A DNA stretch of 28,165 nucleotides, from contig CAJUFC010000131.1 in the NCBI GenBank assembly GCA_910585565.1, positions 1-28,165 of the forward strand, read 5' to 3'. The notes beneath the pieces were generated by a model. The model was not told where the DNA came from. It did not search any database and saw only the letters and a program-made list of their open reading frames with translations. The translations under genes were made by a program, and so were the position numbers. Source of the stretch: an uncultured Eggerthellaceae bacterium. Its GTDB lineage: Bacteria; Actinomycetota; Coriobacteriia; Coriobacteriales; Eggerthellaceae. Shown here in pieces: positions 1-11,847 of this stretch. Within the stretch, counting starts at the first letter, position 1; every line of letters starts with the position of its first letter.

Positions 1-1295
<1,295 letters not shown>

Positions 1296-1296
1296 C

Positions 1297-4962
<3,666 letters not shown>

Positions 4963-5034
4963 GAAGCTATCCTCCTTATGGTTTGCCCTGAAAGCGCATG
5001 TCAGCCCGGTAGGCCTAAAATTGCGCAAGATTCG

Positions 5035-5063
5035 ACACTATCCAAAGAGAAACAGCGAGTCAA
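5035..5063 (-). promoter_or_regulatory. Promoter of rpoBC
   Basis: On the minus strand TTGACT (5063-5058) is followed by a 17-base spacer and TAGTGT (5040-5035), a good sigma-70-type (HrdB/SigA-like) promoter. It would start transcription near 5028, giving a leader of about 65 nt before the rpoB GTG. The 134-bp gap (4963-5096) separates rpoB from the TPR gene upstream. It shows no GC-rich terminator hairpin, so read-through from the upstream gene is possible. Confidence 0.75.
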
Positions 5064-5096
5064 GAAAAAATTCTAAGAAGTATGGAGATTTTATGT

Positions 5097-7286
5097 TTAT
5101 TCGTCCTCATCAGCCTGGACGATAACCGCAGGAACCCATCGCAGCGACTCCTCGACGTACGAGATGCAGGCCCCACCATATGTTCCCTGAGAGTTCAGGA
5201 GATAGTTGCTGCGAGCACGGAGGGCCAACCCGGCCAGCAAGGGCATGCCAGCTTCGCAGAAGCGCACCGCGCATTCGTCAAAGATGTCTGAGGCATCGCA
5301 TGAAGCATCGGACGACACGCTCTGGGCCACCGCCCTCACGTCGTCGGTGATGGCGCGGTACGGAGCCGAGATGATATGAGCAGCCAAAAGGATGTCATTG
5401 GCATCCTCCCACGAGGGCTCCTCGACCCCCGTCTCGGCGCACAGCCGCGGCAGACACTCTGAAACGTATTCCATCCACCACATGTTGCCGTCATCGGGAA
5501 TCCTGACGTAGCAGCCGATGGCAACGTCAAGGCGACCCGTTCGCTCCATCAAAGAACCCATGCTGTAGTACAAATAGCCGACATCTTGCACGTTGCAGGC
5601 AAAGTAGAGCCCTTGGTTGTATGCGTCAAACGCAGCTTCGTACTCTTCGAGCCAAAAATGGATGTCCCCCAGCGAGGCATAGTAGTACGCGCAAGACGGA
5701 GCACAGCGGATGCATTGTCGCATTGCGGCCAGCGCTTCCTCATGACGCCCGACGGCAACATAGCACTCAGCAAGCTGCGACAGCGTCGGCACATACGAGG
5801 AGGGATAACGGCCGTAGCACATCCCCGGCTCCGCCTTGATGAGGCCAACGGCCAGGCGCGCATCCATGTTCGGAAAATGCATCGGGTGCGTCTCGGGGGC
5901 AGGGAGCTCTATCTCGTCCAATATTCCCTCGAACTGAGCGATGGCCATCAAAGGTGCCTCCTCGGCCATCCCCCGCGCCTCCCTCCAGCGCTCGGTCCAC
6001 GCATCCTCGGCGGCGGGAAGCATGTCGGAGACGACCCGCGCAGCCAAAAGCTCGGAAAGATGCTCTGGCAGCGGACGATGGTCATCCTCCAGGTAGGCGC
6101 GACGCGCCAAGAACGTAGGCTCGCTGTCACTCAGCGGCACAACGTCATCGCCGGTGAGCACGCGCGCTGGGGCAAGCCGCGCCAGCAGCGCATCTGGCTC
6201 GGGGCAAAACCCGCGCTCCGCATCCAGGGCAAGCTGCTCCTCGAGGCCGTCGCAGCTCGCCCCGAGAAACCCTTCCCGGTCGTACTCGACGCTCAGGATG
6301 GCGTTGTCGCCGAGCGAATCCTCGCGGACGTTGACGATGGCCCGGCTGATGCGCTCGCTCGAAGCGAATGCGTCTGCAGCCAAGAGGGCCGACAAGGCGA
6401 GCTGGATATGTGCGAGCGCGACAGGGTGCACTGCTGCAGCATCGACCCAGGCCCCCTGCCCTTCCGCGTCGGCGGCATCCGCATCGCCTGCGTTGCCGGC
6501 ATGCTGCCAGCGCACCTGAGGGAATATCGCCGCTGACGGCGAAACGATCTCAACAACCGCCAGCCCAGACTCTGTGTCAAGGTCTGCAACGCACTGCGGC
6601 CCAAACGGCATCGAGCACTTCATGAGCATATTGAAGAAGCGCGTGAGGGCATCCCAATCGCCACCCGGCTCGCCCACGACGTCATACACGTCTTTGGACG
6701 GGTTCTTCTTTGCTGGCGCCGTTGCGCACGCCAAAGCATCACGCGTCACGCAACACAGCGTGTTCCAGTCGAGCTCGGAGTAGTCCTCGATGCTGCGCTC
6801 GTTCCCATATCGCCGCTCATACAAGCCGTCAAGCGGGATGAGGATGAGCAGAGCCCGGTTGAGCGCTGCCGCCACCGCCTCAAGCACTGCGCTATCCTCA
6901 GCGGCCAGAGAAGGGCTGTTCCAGCCTCGTATGAAAAAGCGCGCCATATCCTCATCGTACACAAGATCGATCGGCACTCGCGCGCATATCTCGCGCAGCT
7001 GCGGAGCGCCCGCCTCGGCAAGGGCGCGGGCGACATAGCCCTCGAACGTCGTGGTGCCCGTCCTGCTGTCACCCGTCATCTCCGCCGTGGCGACGCGATA
7101 GGAAAACGCATCAAGTGCATCTGGCAGCGCCCCCTCGGTAAAGGCGCCCAGCGGAGGCAGCGGCTCATCATATGAAAGTACAAGGCGATCTCGATAGAAC
7201 TTGACCTTTTTGCGGTGCGAGGCCCGGTTGGCGTTCAGCCCAAACTTAACCGCCGACAGGGCAGCACGCGCAACGAAGTCAAGCAT
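5097..7286 (-). CDS. TPR-containing protein of unknown function (paralogue B)
   Basis: A 729-residue protein with no signal peptide and no enzyme motif that I recognise. The C-terminal third holds tetratricopeptide-like repeats (about residues 499-600): LAECYVAVGRHEEALAAMRQ, then YASLGDIHFWLEEYEAAFDA and YYSMGSLMERTGRLDVAIGC. The N-terminal 450 residues resemble no family I know. They align throughout with the gene immediately upstream, for example GGDWDALTRF against GGNWDVMTRF, and EDDHRPLPEHLSELLAARVVSD against GEDDRPLPPELQDVLFADVASD. The start overlaps the upstream stop as TGATG at 7288-7284, so translation is coupled. It is probably cytoplasmic, with a protein-interaction role through the TPRs (inference). 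rpoB follows after 134 bp but has its own promoter. Confidence 0.85.
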   Translation of the reverse strand: MLDFVARAALSAVKFGLNANRASHRKKVKFYRDRLVLSYDEPLPPLGAFTEGALPDALDAFSYRVATAEMTGDSRTGTTTFEGYVARALAEAGAPQLREICARVPIDLVYDEDMARFFIRGWNSPSLAAEDSAVLEAVAAALNRALLILIPLDGLYERRYGNERSIEDYSELDWNTLCCVTRDALACATAPAKKNPSKDVYDVVGEPGGDWDALTRFFNMLMKCSMPFGPQCVADLDTESGLAVVEIVSPSAAIFPQVRWQHAGNAGDADAADAEGQGAWVDAAAVHPVALAHIQLALSALLAADAFASSERISRAIVNVREDSLGDNAILSVEYDREGFLGASCDGLEEQLALDAERGFCPEPDALLARLAPARVLTGDDVVPLSDSEPTFLARRAYLEDDHRPLPEHLSELLAARVVSDMLPAAEDAWTERWREARGMAEEAPLMAIAQFEGILDEIELPAPETHPMHFPNMDARLAVGLIKAEPGMCYGRYPSSYVPTLSQLAECYVAVGRHEEALAAMRQCIRCAPSCAYYYASLGDIHFWLEEYEAAFDAYNQGLYFACNVQDVGYLYYSMGSLMERTGRLDVAIGCYVRIPDDGNMWWMEYVSECLPRLCAETGVEEPSWEDANDILLAAHIISAPYRAITDDVRAVAQSVSSDASCDASDIFDECAVRFCEAGMPLLAGLALRARSNYLLNSQGTYGGACISYVEESLRWVPAVIVQADEDE

Positions 7287-9451
7287 CAGAGCATCCCCGC
7301 CCTCATCGAAGACGACAACGCCACCACGGCGTCATCTTTTGCATAGCGGCCGAGCACGCTCGTGGCTGCCGCGGCGGCCGAGAACAGGCCTGCGTCAGCC
7401 AAGCCGATGGCCACAGACGCCATCAGGCGCTTGCAGGCAATCGAAGGCGCGATGGGCACGCCCGCCAAATGCATGCGCGCCTCGGCGTCGGTGCGACTGG
7501 GCAGCCCGTCGTCAGAGCCCGCCTCCGGCGTCGCCGACACGGCGTCGAAGTCGACGTCCATGCGCCACTCGCTGCCTGGCTGCACCATGGCCAAGGATGC
7601 CAGCGCCTCTTGCGGGCGGTCCGTGCTGAACAGGTCGCCCACGAGCCGATAGTAGAAATAGTCGGCCTCATCGGGCACCTGACACGGCACCAGCCCGCGC
7701 TTGGCTGCCTCGATGGCCTCGTCGTAGCGCCCCAGACCCTCGTTGATGTCCATCAGCATGATGAAAGGCATCGAGGCCGTCGGCGCCAGCCGACAGCACT
7801 CTTCGGCCCGCTTGAGCGCCGCTTCGGCATCCCCCATCTCCTGATACAGCCGCACGAGCATGACGCGTGCATGCATGGCGAAGTCAGGCAGGCGAACATA
7901 GCGCTTCTTCGACGGCGCCTGCAGAAGCGAGAGCGCATAGCGCCCGAACGCCGCCTCGCAATAGAGCGGAGACCGCCCATCATCAGGCAGCGTGGCGTCC
8001 AGCTCGCTCACCAAGTCCTCGAGCTGCGCAATCGCCAGAAGCGACGACTCCTCCGCTTCCTCCATGATGCGGTCAAAGCGCTCCTTTACCTTCTCCTCGA
8101 CCGAATCGAACACGTTCAGGTCAGAGGCAACATCGGCAAACAGCACGTCTTGCAGCTCGGGCGGCAACGGACGGTCATCCTCGCCCAAGGGACGCCACAA
8201 CTCGCGCAGCGCATCTTCGATGGCCTCGTGCGCACCTTCAGCGCTCGCAGCAACCACCGCACCATGAGCGTCATCAACGATAGCCCACTGGTCTGGCGCC
8301 AGCACCTCCAGCGCGTCAGCCAAGCCGGCCTGCTCGTCAGACACGCCGCCTGCGCCTTTTTCCAGAAGCGGCAGCGTGCGATAGAGAAACTGAGGACGCG
8401 AGATGTCGAAGAGGAAATGGATCCCGTCATCCTCGCGCACCGTCGCATCGATGAGGACGCGCGAGACGCCCACGCCAGAGCCAAAGCCTGTCGCGGCCAG
8501 CAACGTCGCCAATCGAACGTAATAGGCCGCCGCTTCGTCCTGCATGCCGGACGTGCGATCTTCCCAGGCATGCGCATGCCAGCGCAGACGCGGGAACCAC
8601 GCACTTGCCGGCAAATCGACATGGATGGCAACAAGCCCCTGGCCCGCGTCAGCCAAGATGCGATACTCCAACCGATAGGGCAAGACAAGTCGCTCGCATG
8701 CGCTCGCGAACCGCGTCATCACATCCCAGTTGCCGCCACGCCGCCCTTCCGTGCCAAACAGCTCCAGCAGCGAATTGTCGGCTGGGGCATCCTTGATCTG
8801 CGCTGCGGCACCCCCGGCGACGCCGCGCACGACGGCCCAGTCTGCCTCAGAGCATGCCTGCTCGCTCGTCGATGCCAGCTTGAGCGGCTCGGAAGAGGCG
8901 CCTTTGCCGCGCTGGCTTTTGCCCGCAGGTGCCTGTGCCAGGCGCCGCGTCACCAAGGCAAGCCTATTGAGAATCGACTCGACCTGCATGACGATCGCAA
9001 TGTCGTCCGCATCCATCTCATACGTGGGGAGCCTGAACCAAAAGAGTCCGATGGTGTTCAGACGAATCAAGCTCAAAGAATGCTCAGCGACCACCGACCG
9101 CAGCTTGGCGACGTCAACGGCAGAAAGCAGCCTCACCGCATAGCGCTCGATGCCAGACAGGGCTTCGGGCCCATCCATCAACTCGCGATATAGCAAGCCA
9201 TCGATGACGTCTACGACCGCACCGTCGACGAATCCCGCTATAAAGTCATCGACCGTAAGCGAGTCATCGAGCGCCACGGGACCCTCGGAGGCCTCATGCC
9301 CCTCGAGGGATTCGACTACGTCGCGCAGCGTCGACACCGGCGAGCCCTCAGCCTCGTCCGACGCCGACGAGGTCGTCGGACGAGCCAATTCCGGCTCGAC
9401 TTCGGACGCAGGCGCGTCGCCTTTCTTCCGCTTGAACCTGTCCCAGAACAC
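7286..9451 (-). CDS. TPR-containing protein of unknown function (paralogue A)
   Basis: A 721-residue protein starting at a GTG (9451); the ribosome site is weak (GGGCG). It opens with a basic patch (MFWDRFKRKKGD) and a charged low-complexity linker, then a segment SLTVDDFIAGFVDGAVVDVI. The central region is shared with paralogue B: GGNWDVMTRF, PLPPELQDVLFADV and SLLAIAQLEDLVSELDATLP. TPR-like repeats lie at about residues 529-590: LVRLYQEMGDAEAALKRAEE and LMDINEGLGRYDEAIEAAKR. It is therefore a divergent tandem duplicate of the next gene and overlaps it by one base. The LytTR response regulator lies 45 bp upstream in the same direction, so the three probably form an operon. The function is unknown; a scaffold or regulatory partner role is only an inference from the TPRs. 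Confidence 0.85.
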   Translation of the reverse strand: MFWDRFKRKKGDAPASEVEPELARPTTSSASDEAEGSPVSTLRDVVESLEGHEASEGPVALDDSLTVDDFIAGFVDGAVVDVIDGLLYRELMDGPEALSGIERYAVRLLSAVDVAKLRSVVAEHSLSLIRLNTIGLFWFRLPTYEMDADDIAIVMQVESILNRLALVTRRLAQAPAGKSQRGKGASSEPLKLASTSEQACSEADWAVVRGVAGGAAAQIKDAPADNSLLELFGTEGRRGGNWDVMTRFASACERLVLPYRLEYRILADAGQGLVAIHVDLPASAWFPRLRWHAHAWEDRTSGMQDEAAAYYVRLATLLAATGFGSGVGVSRVLIDATVREDDGIHFLFDISRPQFLYRTLPLLEKGAGGVSDEQAGLADALEVLAPDQWAIVDDAHGAVVAASAEGAHEAIEDALRELWRPLGEDDRPLPPELQDVLFADVASDLNVFDSVEEKVKERFDRIMEEAEESSLLAIAQLEDLVSELDATLPDDGRSPLYCEAAFGRYALSLLQAPSKKRYVRLPDFAMHARVMLVRLYQEMGDAEAALKRAEECCRLAPTASMPFIMLMDINEGLGRYDEAIEAAKRGLVPCQVPDEADYFYYRLVGDLFSTDRPQEALASLAMVQPGSEWRMDVDFDAVSATPEAGSDDGLPSRTDAEARMHLAGVPIAPSIACKRLMASVAIGLADAGLFSAAAAATSVLGRYAKDDAVVALSSSMRAGML

Positions 9452-9495
9452 GAGGCTGCGCCCGCTATCGAAGCATCGACATGGGAGGGCGCCTC
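9452..9495 (-). other. Inverted repeat filling the LytTR-TPR intergenic gap
   Basis: GAGGC-GCCC (9495-9487 on the minus strand) can pair with GGGC-(GCA)-GCCTC (9463-9452), giving a 9-bp stem with a 3-base bulge around a loop of about 23 bases. The 3' arm ends immediately before the GTG of the 721-residue TPR gene and covers its only candidate ribosome site. It could modulate translation or stop part of the transcripts, but it lacks a U-tract. Only the pairing is seen; any role is inference. Confidence 0.3.
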
Positions 9496-9496
9496 G

Positions 9497-10210
9497 CTAC
9501 AGCCCGAGGGCTTTCTTCAGCGCGGACACGCGACGGCGACTGACGGGAATCTTCTCGTCCACGCCATTGAGCGTCAGCGACAGCGTGCCGCCCTTGATAG
9601 ACTCCACTTCTTCGATCATCGAGAGGTTGACCAGGTAGGCACGATGCACGCGGAAAAAGCCGTGACCGTCGAGGCGCTTCTCTAGCTGAGCCAGGCTGAC
9701 CGTCGAGAAATACCGGTCAGAGTCGGTCTGGAGATAGGCATAGTCGTCGCGCGCCTTGACGAAGCGAATGGTGTCGATTCCGATGAGGATCTTCTTGCCG
9801 CCCTTCTCCACCGGAATGCGCTCGTTCTTCTGCGCCTGCGCATGCAGCGTCACCTGCTCGCGCACGCGCGCGATGGCCTGGGCCAAGCGGTCCGTCTCGA
9901 CCGGCTTCACCAGATAGTCGACGGCGTTGACCTCGAACGCCTCGATGGCATGGTCGGCATATGCCGTGACGAACACGACCGCCGGTGGGAACTTGAGGTG
10001 CTGCAGCGCCTCAGCGAACTGCAGCCCCGTCGCCTCCGGCATGTTTATGTCTAGGAATATGACGTCACAGGGGTATTCCTTCAGCTTTTCGATGGCCTCG
10101 CGCACGCCCGCGGCCTCGACTACCACCTCAACGCCACCAACTTCGCCCAGAAGGTAAGCGAGTTCTGACCGCGCTGGCGCTTCGTCGTCAACGATCATAG
10201 CTTTGAGCAT
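9497..10210 (-). CDS. LytTR-family response regulator
   Basis: A two-component response regulator of 237 residues: an N-terminal receiver domain (about 1-120) and a C-terminal LytTR DNA-binding domain (about 130-237). The receiver has the acidic pair DDE at 8-10, phospho-acceptor Asp54 (IFLDINMPEATG), Thr82 and Lys102 (YLVKP). The LytTR part shows FVKARDDYAYLQT, HGFFRVHRAYLVNLSMIEEV and IPVSRRR. A longer ORF begins at 10243, but GAGGGGG lies 5 nt before the ATG at 10210, so that start is preferred. No histidine kinase lies next to it, so its partner must be elsewhere or absent. LytTR regulators often control surface, secretion or competence functions. The two TPR genes directly downstream are the obvious local targets or partners (inference). 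Confidence 0.93.
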   Translation of the reverse strand: MLKAMIVDDEAPARSELAYLLGEVGGVEVVVEAAGVREAIEKLKEYPCDVIFLDINMPEATGLQFAEALQHLKFPPAVVFVTAYADHAIEAFEVNAVDYLVKPVETDRLAQAIARVREQVTLHAQAQKNERIPVEKGGKKILIGIDTIRFVKARDDYAYLQTDSDRYFSTVSLAQLEKRLDGHGFFRVHRAYLVNLSMIEEVESIKGGTLSLTLNGVDEKIPVSRRRVSALKKALGL

Positions 10211-10252
10211 GGCAACCCCCTCGATACTAACAAACTGCAACATTCTAGCATG

Positions 10253-10273
10253 TTTCGGTGCCGCTCACCGAAA
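10253..10273. other. Perfect hairpin between tRNA-Leu(CAA) and the LytTR gene
   Basis: TTTCGGTG and CACCGAAA form a perfect 8-bp stem around a 5-base loop. It lies about 40 bp after the tRNA 3' end on the minus strand and about 40 bp before the LytTR start. No U-tract follows in either direction, so it is not a standard terminator. It could be a tRNA processing or termination structure, or an operator; a TAGAAT-like -10 for the LytTR gene lies just beyond it on the minus strand. Confidence 0.35.
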
Positions 10274-10311
10274 ACGCCACCACCACTACCGGGGAGAGCA
10301 GGAGGAAGAAA

Positions 10312-10395
10312 TGGTGCCCGGGGTGGGATTCGAACCCACATGCGTTTCCGCATCGGTTTTTGAGACCGACGTGTCTGCCCTTCCACCACCCGGGC
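10312..10395 (-). tRNA. tRNA-Leu, anticodon CAA
   Basis: A class II tRNA of 84 nt including an encoded CCA (10314-10312). The acceptor stem is GCCCGGG (10395-10389) against CCCGGGC (10322-10316), with discriminator A. The anticodon loop CTCAAAA sits between TCGGT and ACCGA, giving anticodon CAA (reads UUG). A long variable arm (TGCGGAAACGCA) and the T-loop GGTTCGAATCC are present. All parts fit tRNA-Leu. Confidence 0.96.
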
Positions 10396-10410
10396 GAATG
10401 AACGATGCAA

Positions 10411-10439
10411 AGTATAACATTCGAAGCGGCTTGCGTCAG
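10411..10439 (-). promoter_or_regulatory. Promoter of tRNA-Leu(CAA)
   Basis: On the minus strand CTGACG (10439-10434), a 17-base spacer and TATACT (10416-10411) form a promoter-like pair. The expected start near 10404 is about 9 bases before the mature tRNA 5' end. It lies in the gap after the CorC-like gene, so the tRNA is likely its own unit. Confidence 0.65.
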
Positions 10440-10467
10440 GAAGACACGGCTTCGACAGCCAAGCCGA

Positions 10468-11802
10468 TTACTCTTTCGGCGTCTCGCTCGCCTCGACCGC
10501 TATCTTGTCAACCCGCAGCCGATCCATCGCCACGACGGTGAAGGTCGCCTCCATCGCGCGCGTCGCCGTCTCGTGCTCGATGCGCACCGTGTCCCCCTCT
10601 TTCGGAATGCGGTCCATGAGCATCAACATCAGACCTGCCGCCGTCTCGACGCGCTCAGAGTCTTCAGGCGCAAAGCCCAAAAGCTCCACCAGCTCGTCGG
10701 TCGGCATGCCGCCGTCGATTACCATCGTGCCGTCCGGCAACTCAATCACCTTGTCCTCGGCGTCATGACGATACTCGTCATCGATGCGACCGACGATCTG
10801 CTCCATGATGTCGGTGAGCGTGACGATGCCGGCCGTGCCGCCGTGCTCGTCCACCACGAGGCAAATCTCAGTGCGCTCATCTTGCAGCACGTCAATGAGG
10901 CGCGCGATACCCATGGTCTCCGGCACCGCCGGCAGCTCGCGAATCTTCCAGTCGCGCATGGGCGTGTCGGTGGACAGCCCATACAGGTCCTTGATGTGCA
11001 CGAACCCGACGATGCGGTCCGGGCTGCCGTCGCAGACAGGATAGCGGGTATATTTGTAGTTGTGGATCGTCGCCATGTTCTCTTCGAGCGAGTCGTCGAT
11101 GTCGAGGAACACGATGTCGGTGCGCGGCGTCATGATCGACTCGGCGTCTTTGTCACCTAGGTCGAGAACGTTGTCGACGAACTCGTTCTGCTCGGGATCG
11201 ATAAGGCCGCTTTCGGTCGACTCGTCGATGAGAATCTTAATCTCGTCGCCGGTATACACCTCGTGCTCGTTGGCCGGGTCATGCCCGAGCAGCCGCACCA
11301 CGCCATTGGTCATCGAGTTGAACAGCCACATGATGGGATAGGTGATCTTGTAGAACCACATGAGCGGCGTGGCCGTCATGAGCGCATACTTCTCGGTGGA
11401 GAAGATCGCGAGAGACTTGGGGATGAGCTCGCCTACGACGACATGCAGGGTCGTCATGATGAAGTAGCCCAGCGCCACTGCGGCAATGGAGATGACAGCC
11501 TCCGGTGCGTTGAACAGCTCGAACAGCGGTCGGATAAGCGCCGCAAAGACCGGCTCGCCCAGCCACCCCAGCGCTAGCGACGCCAGCGTGATGCCCAGCT
11601 GGCAGGCCGACAGATAGGCGTTGACGTTGTTGGTAATCTCAAGCGCGTTCTTGGCGCCCCCCTTGCCCTCGGACACCGCCAGCTCGACTTGGCTGCGACG
11701 CACGCGCACGAGCGCAAACTCCGCAATGACGAAAAACGCGTTCATCAGCAAGAACAGAACGACCAGCACCAAACTGAGCGCTATAGAAAATCCGTCCGAC
11801 AA
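10468..11802 (-). CDS. CorC/HlyC-type membrane protein (CNNM/DUF21 + CBS pair)
   Basis: A 444-residue hemolysin C / CorC family membrane protein. An N-terminal CNNM (DUF21) membrane domain with about four hydrophobic segments (residues 1-190) includes NAFFVIAEFALVRVRRSQ and NVNAYLSACQLGITLASLAL. A CBS pair follows (about 205-330): MTPRTDIVFLDIDD, then TEICLVVDEHGGTAGIVTLTD. A CorC_HlyC domain (about 345-435) is at the end. Members of this family are linked to Mg2+/Co2+ efflux or homeostasis; the substrate here is not known. The start is a TTG at 11802 preceded by GAGGAG 9 nt upstream, the only well-placed ribosome site. The MFS-CBS gene ends 45 bp upstream in the same direction, so the two, both carrying CBS pairs, are probably co-transcribed. 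Confidence 0.92.
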   Translation of the reverse strand: MSDGFSIALSLVLVVLFLLMNAFFVIAEFALVRVRRSQVELAVSEGKGGAKNALEITNNVNAYLSACQLGITLASLALGWLGEPVFAALIRPLFELFNAPEAVISIAAVALGYFIMTTLHVVVGELIPKSLAIFSTEKYALMTATPLMWFYKITYPIMWLFNSMTNGVVRLLGHDPANEHEVYTGDEIKILIDESTESGLIDPEQNEFVDNVLDLGDKDAESIMTPRTDIVFLDIDDSLEENMATIHNYKYTRYPVCDGSPDRIVGFVHIKDLYGLSTDTPMRDWKIRELPAVPETMGIARLIDVLQDERTEICLVVDEHGGTAGIVTLTDIMEQIVGRIDDEYRHDAEDKVIELPDGTMVIDGGMPTDELVELLGFAPEDSERVETAAGLMLMLMDRIPKEGDTVRIEHETATRAMEATFTVVAMDRLRVDKIAVEASETPKE

Positions 11803-11847
11803 TTTGACTCTCTCCTCGTTACCGTATATATGCGCGAGCGCGCGAGC

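Noticed and set aside
4963..5028. 22-residue N-terminal extension of RpoB from an upstream ATG
   Set aside because: The promoter at 5035-5063 would start the transcript at about that ATG, the residues do not look like RpoB, and the GTG at 4962 has a proper AGGAGG.
7469..9193. 574-codon plus-strand ORF opposite the 721-residue TPR gene
   Set aside because: It is an antisense shadow; the minus-strand frame has paralogy to its neighbour and TPR motifs, while this one has neither.
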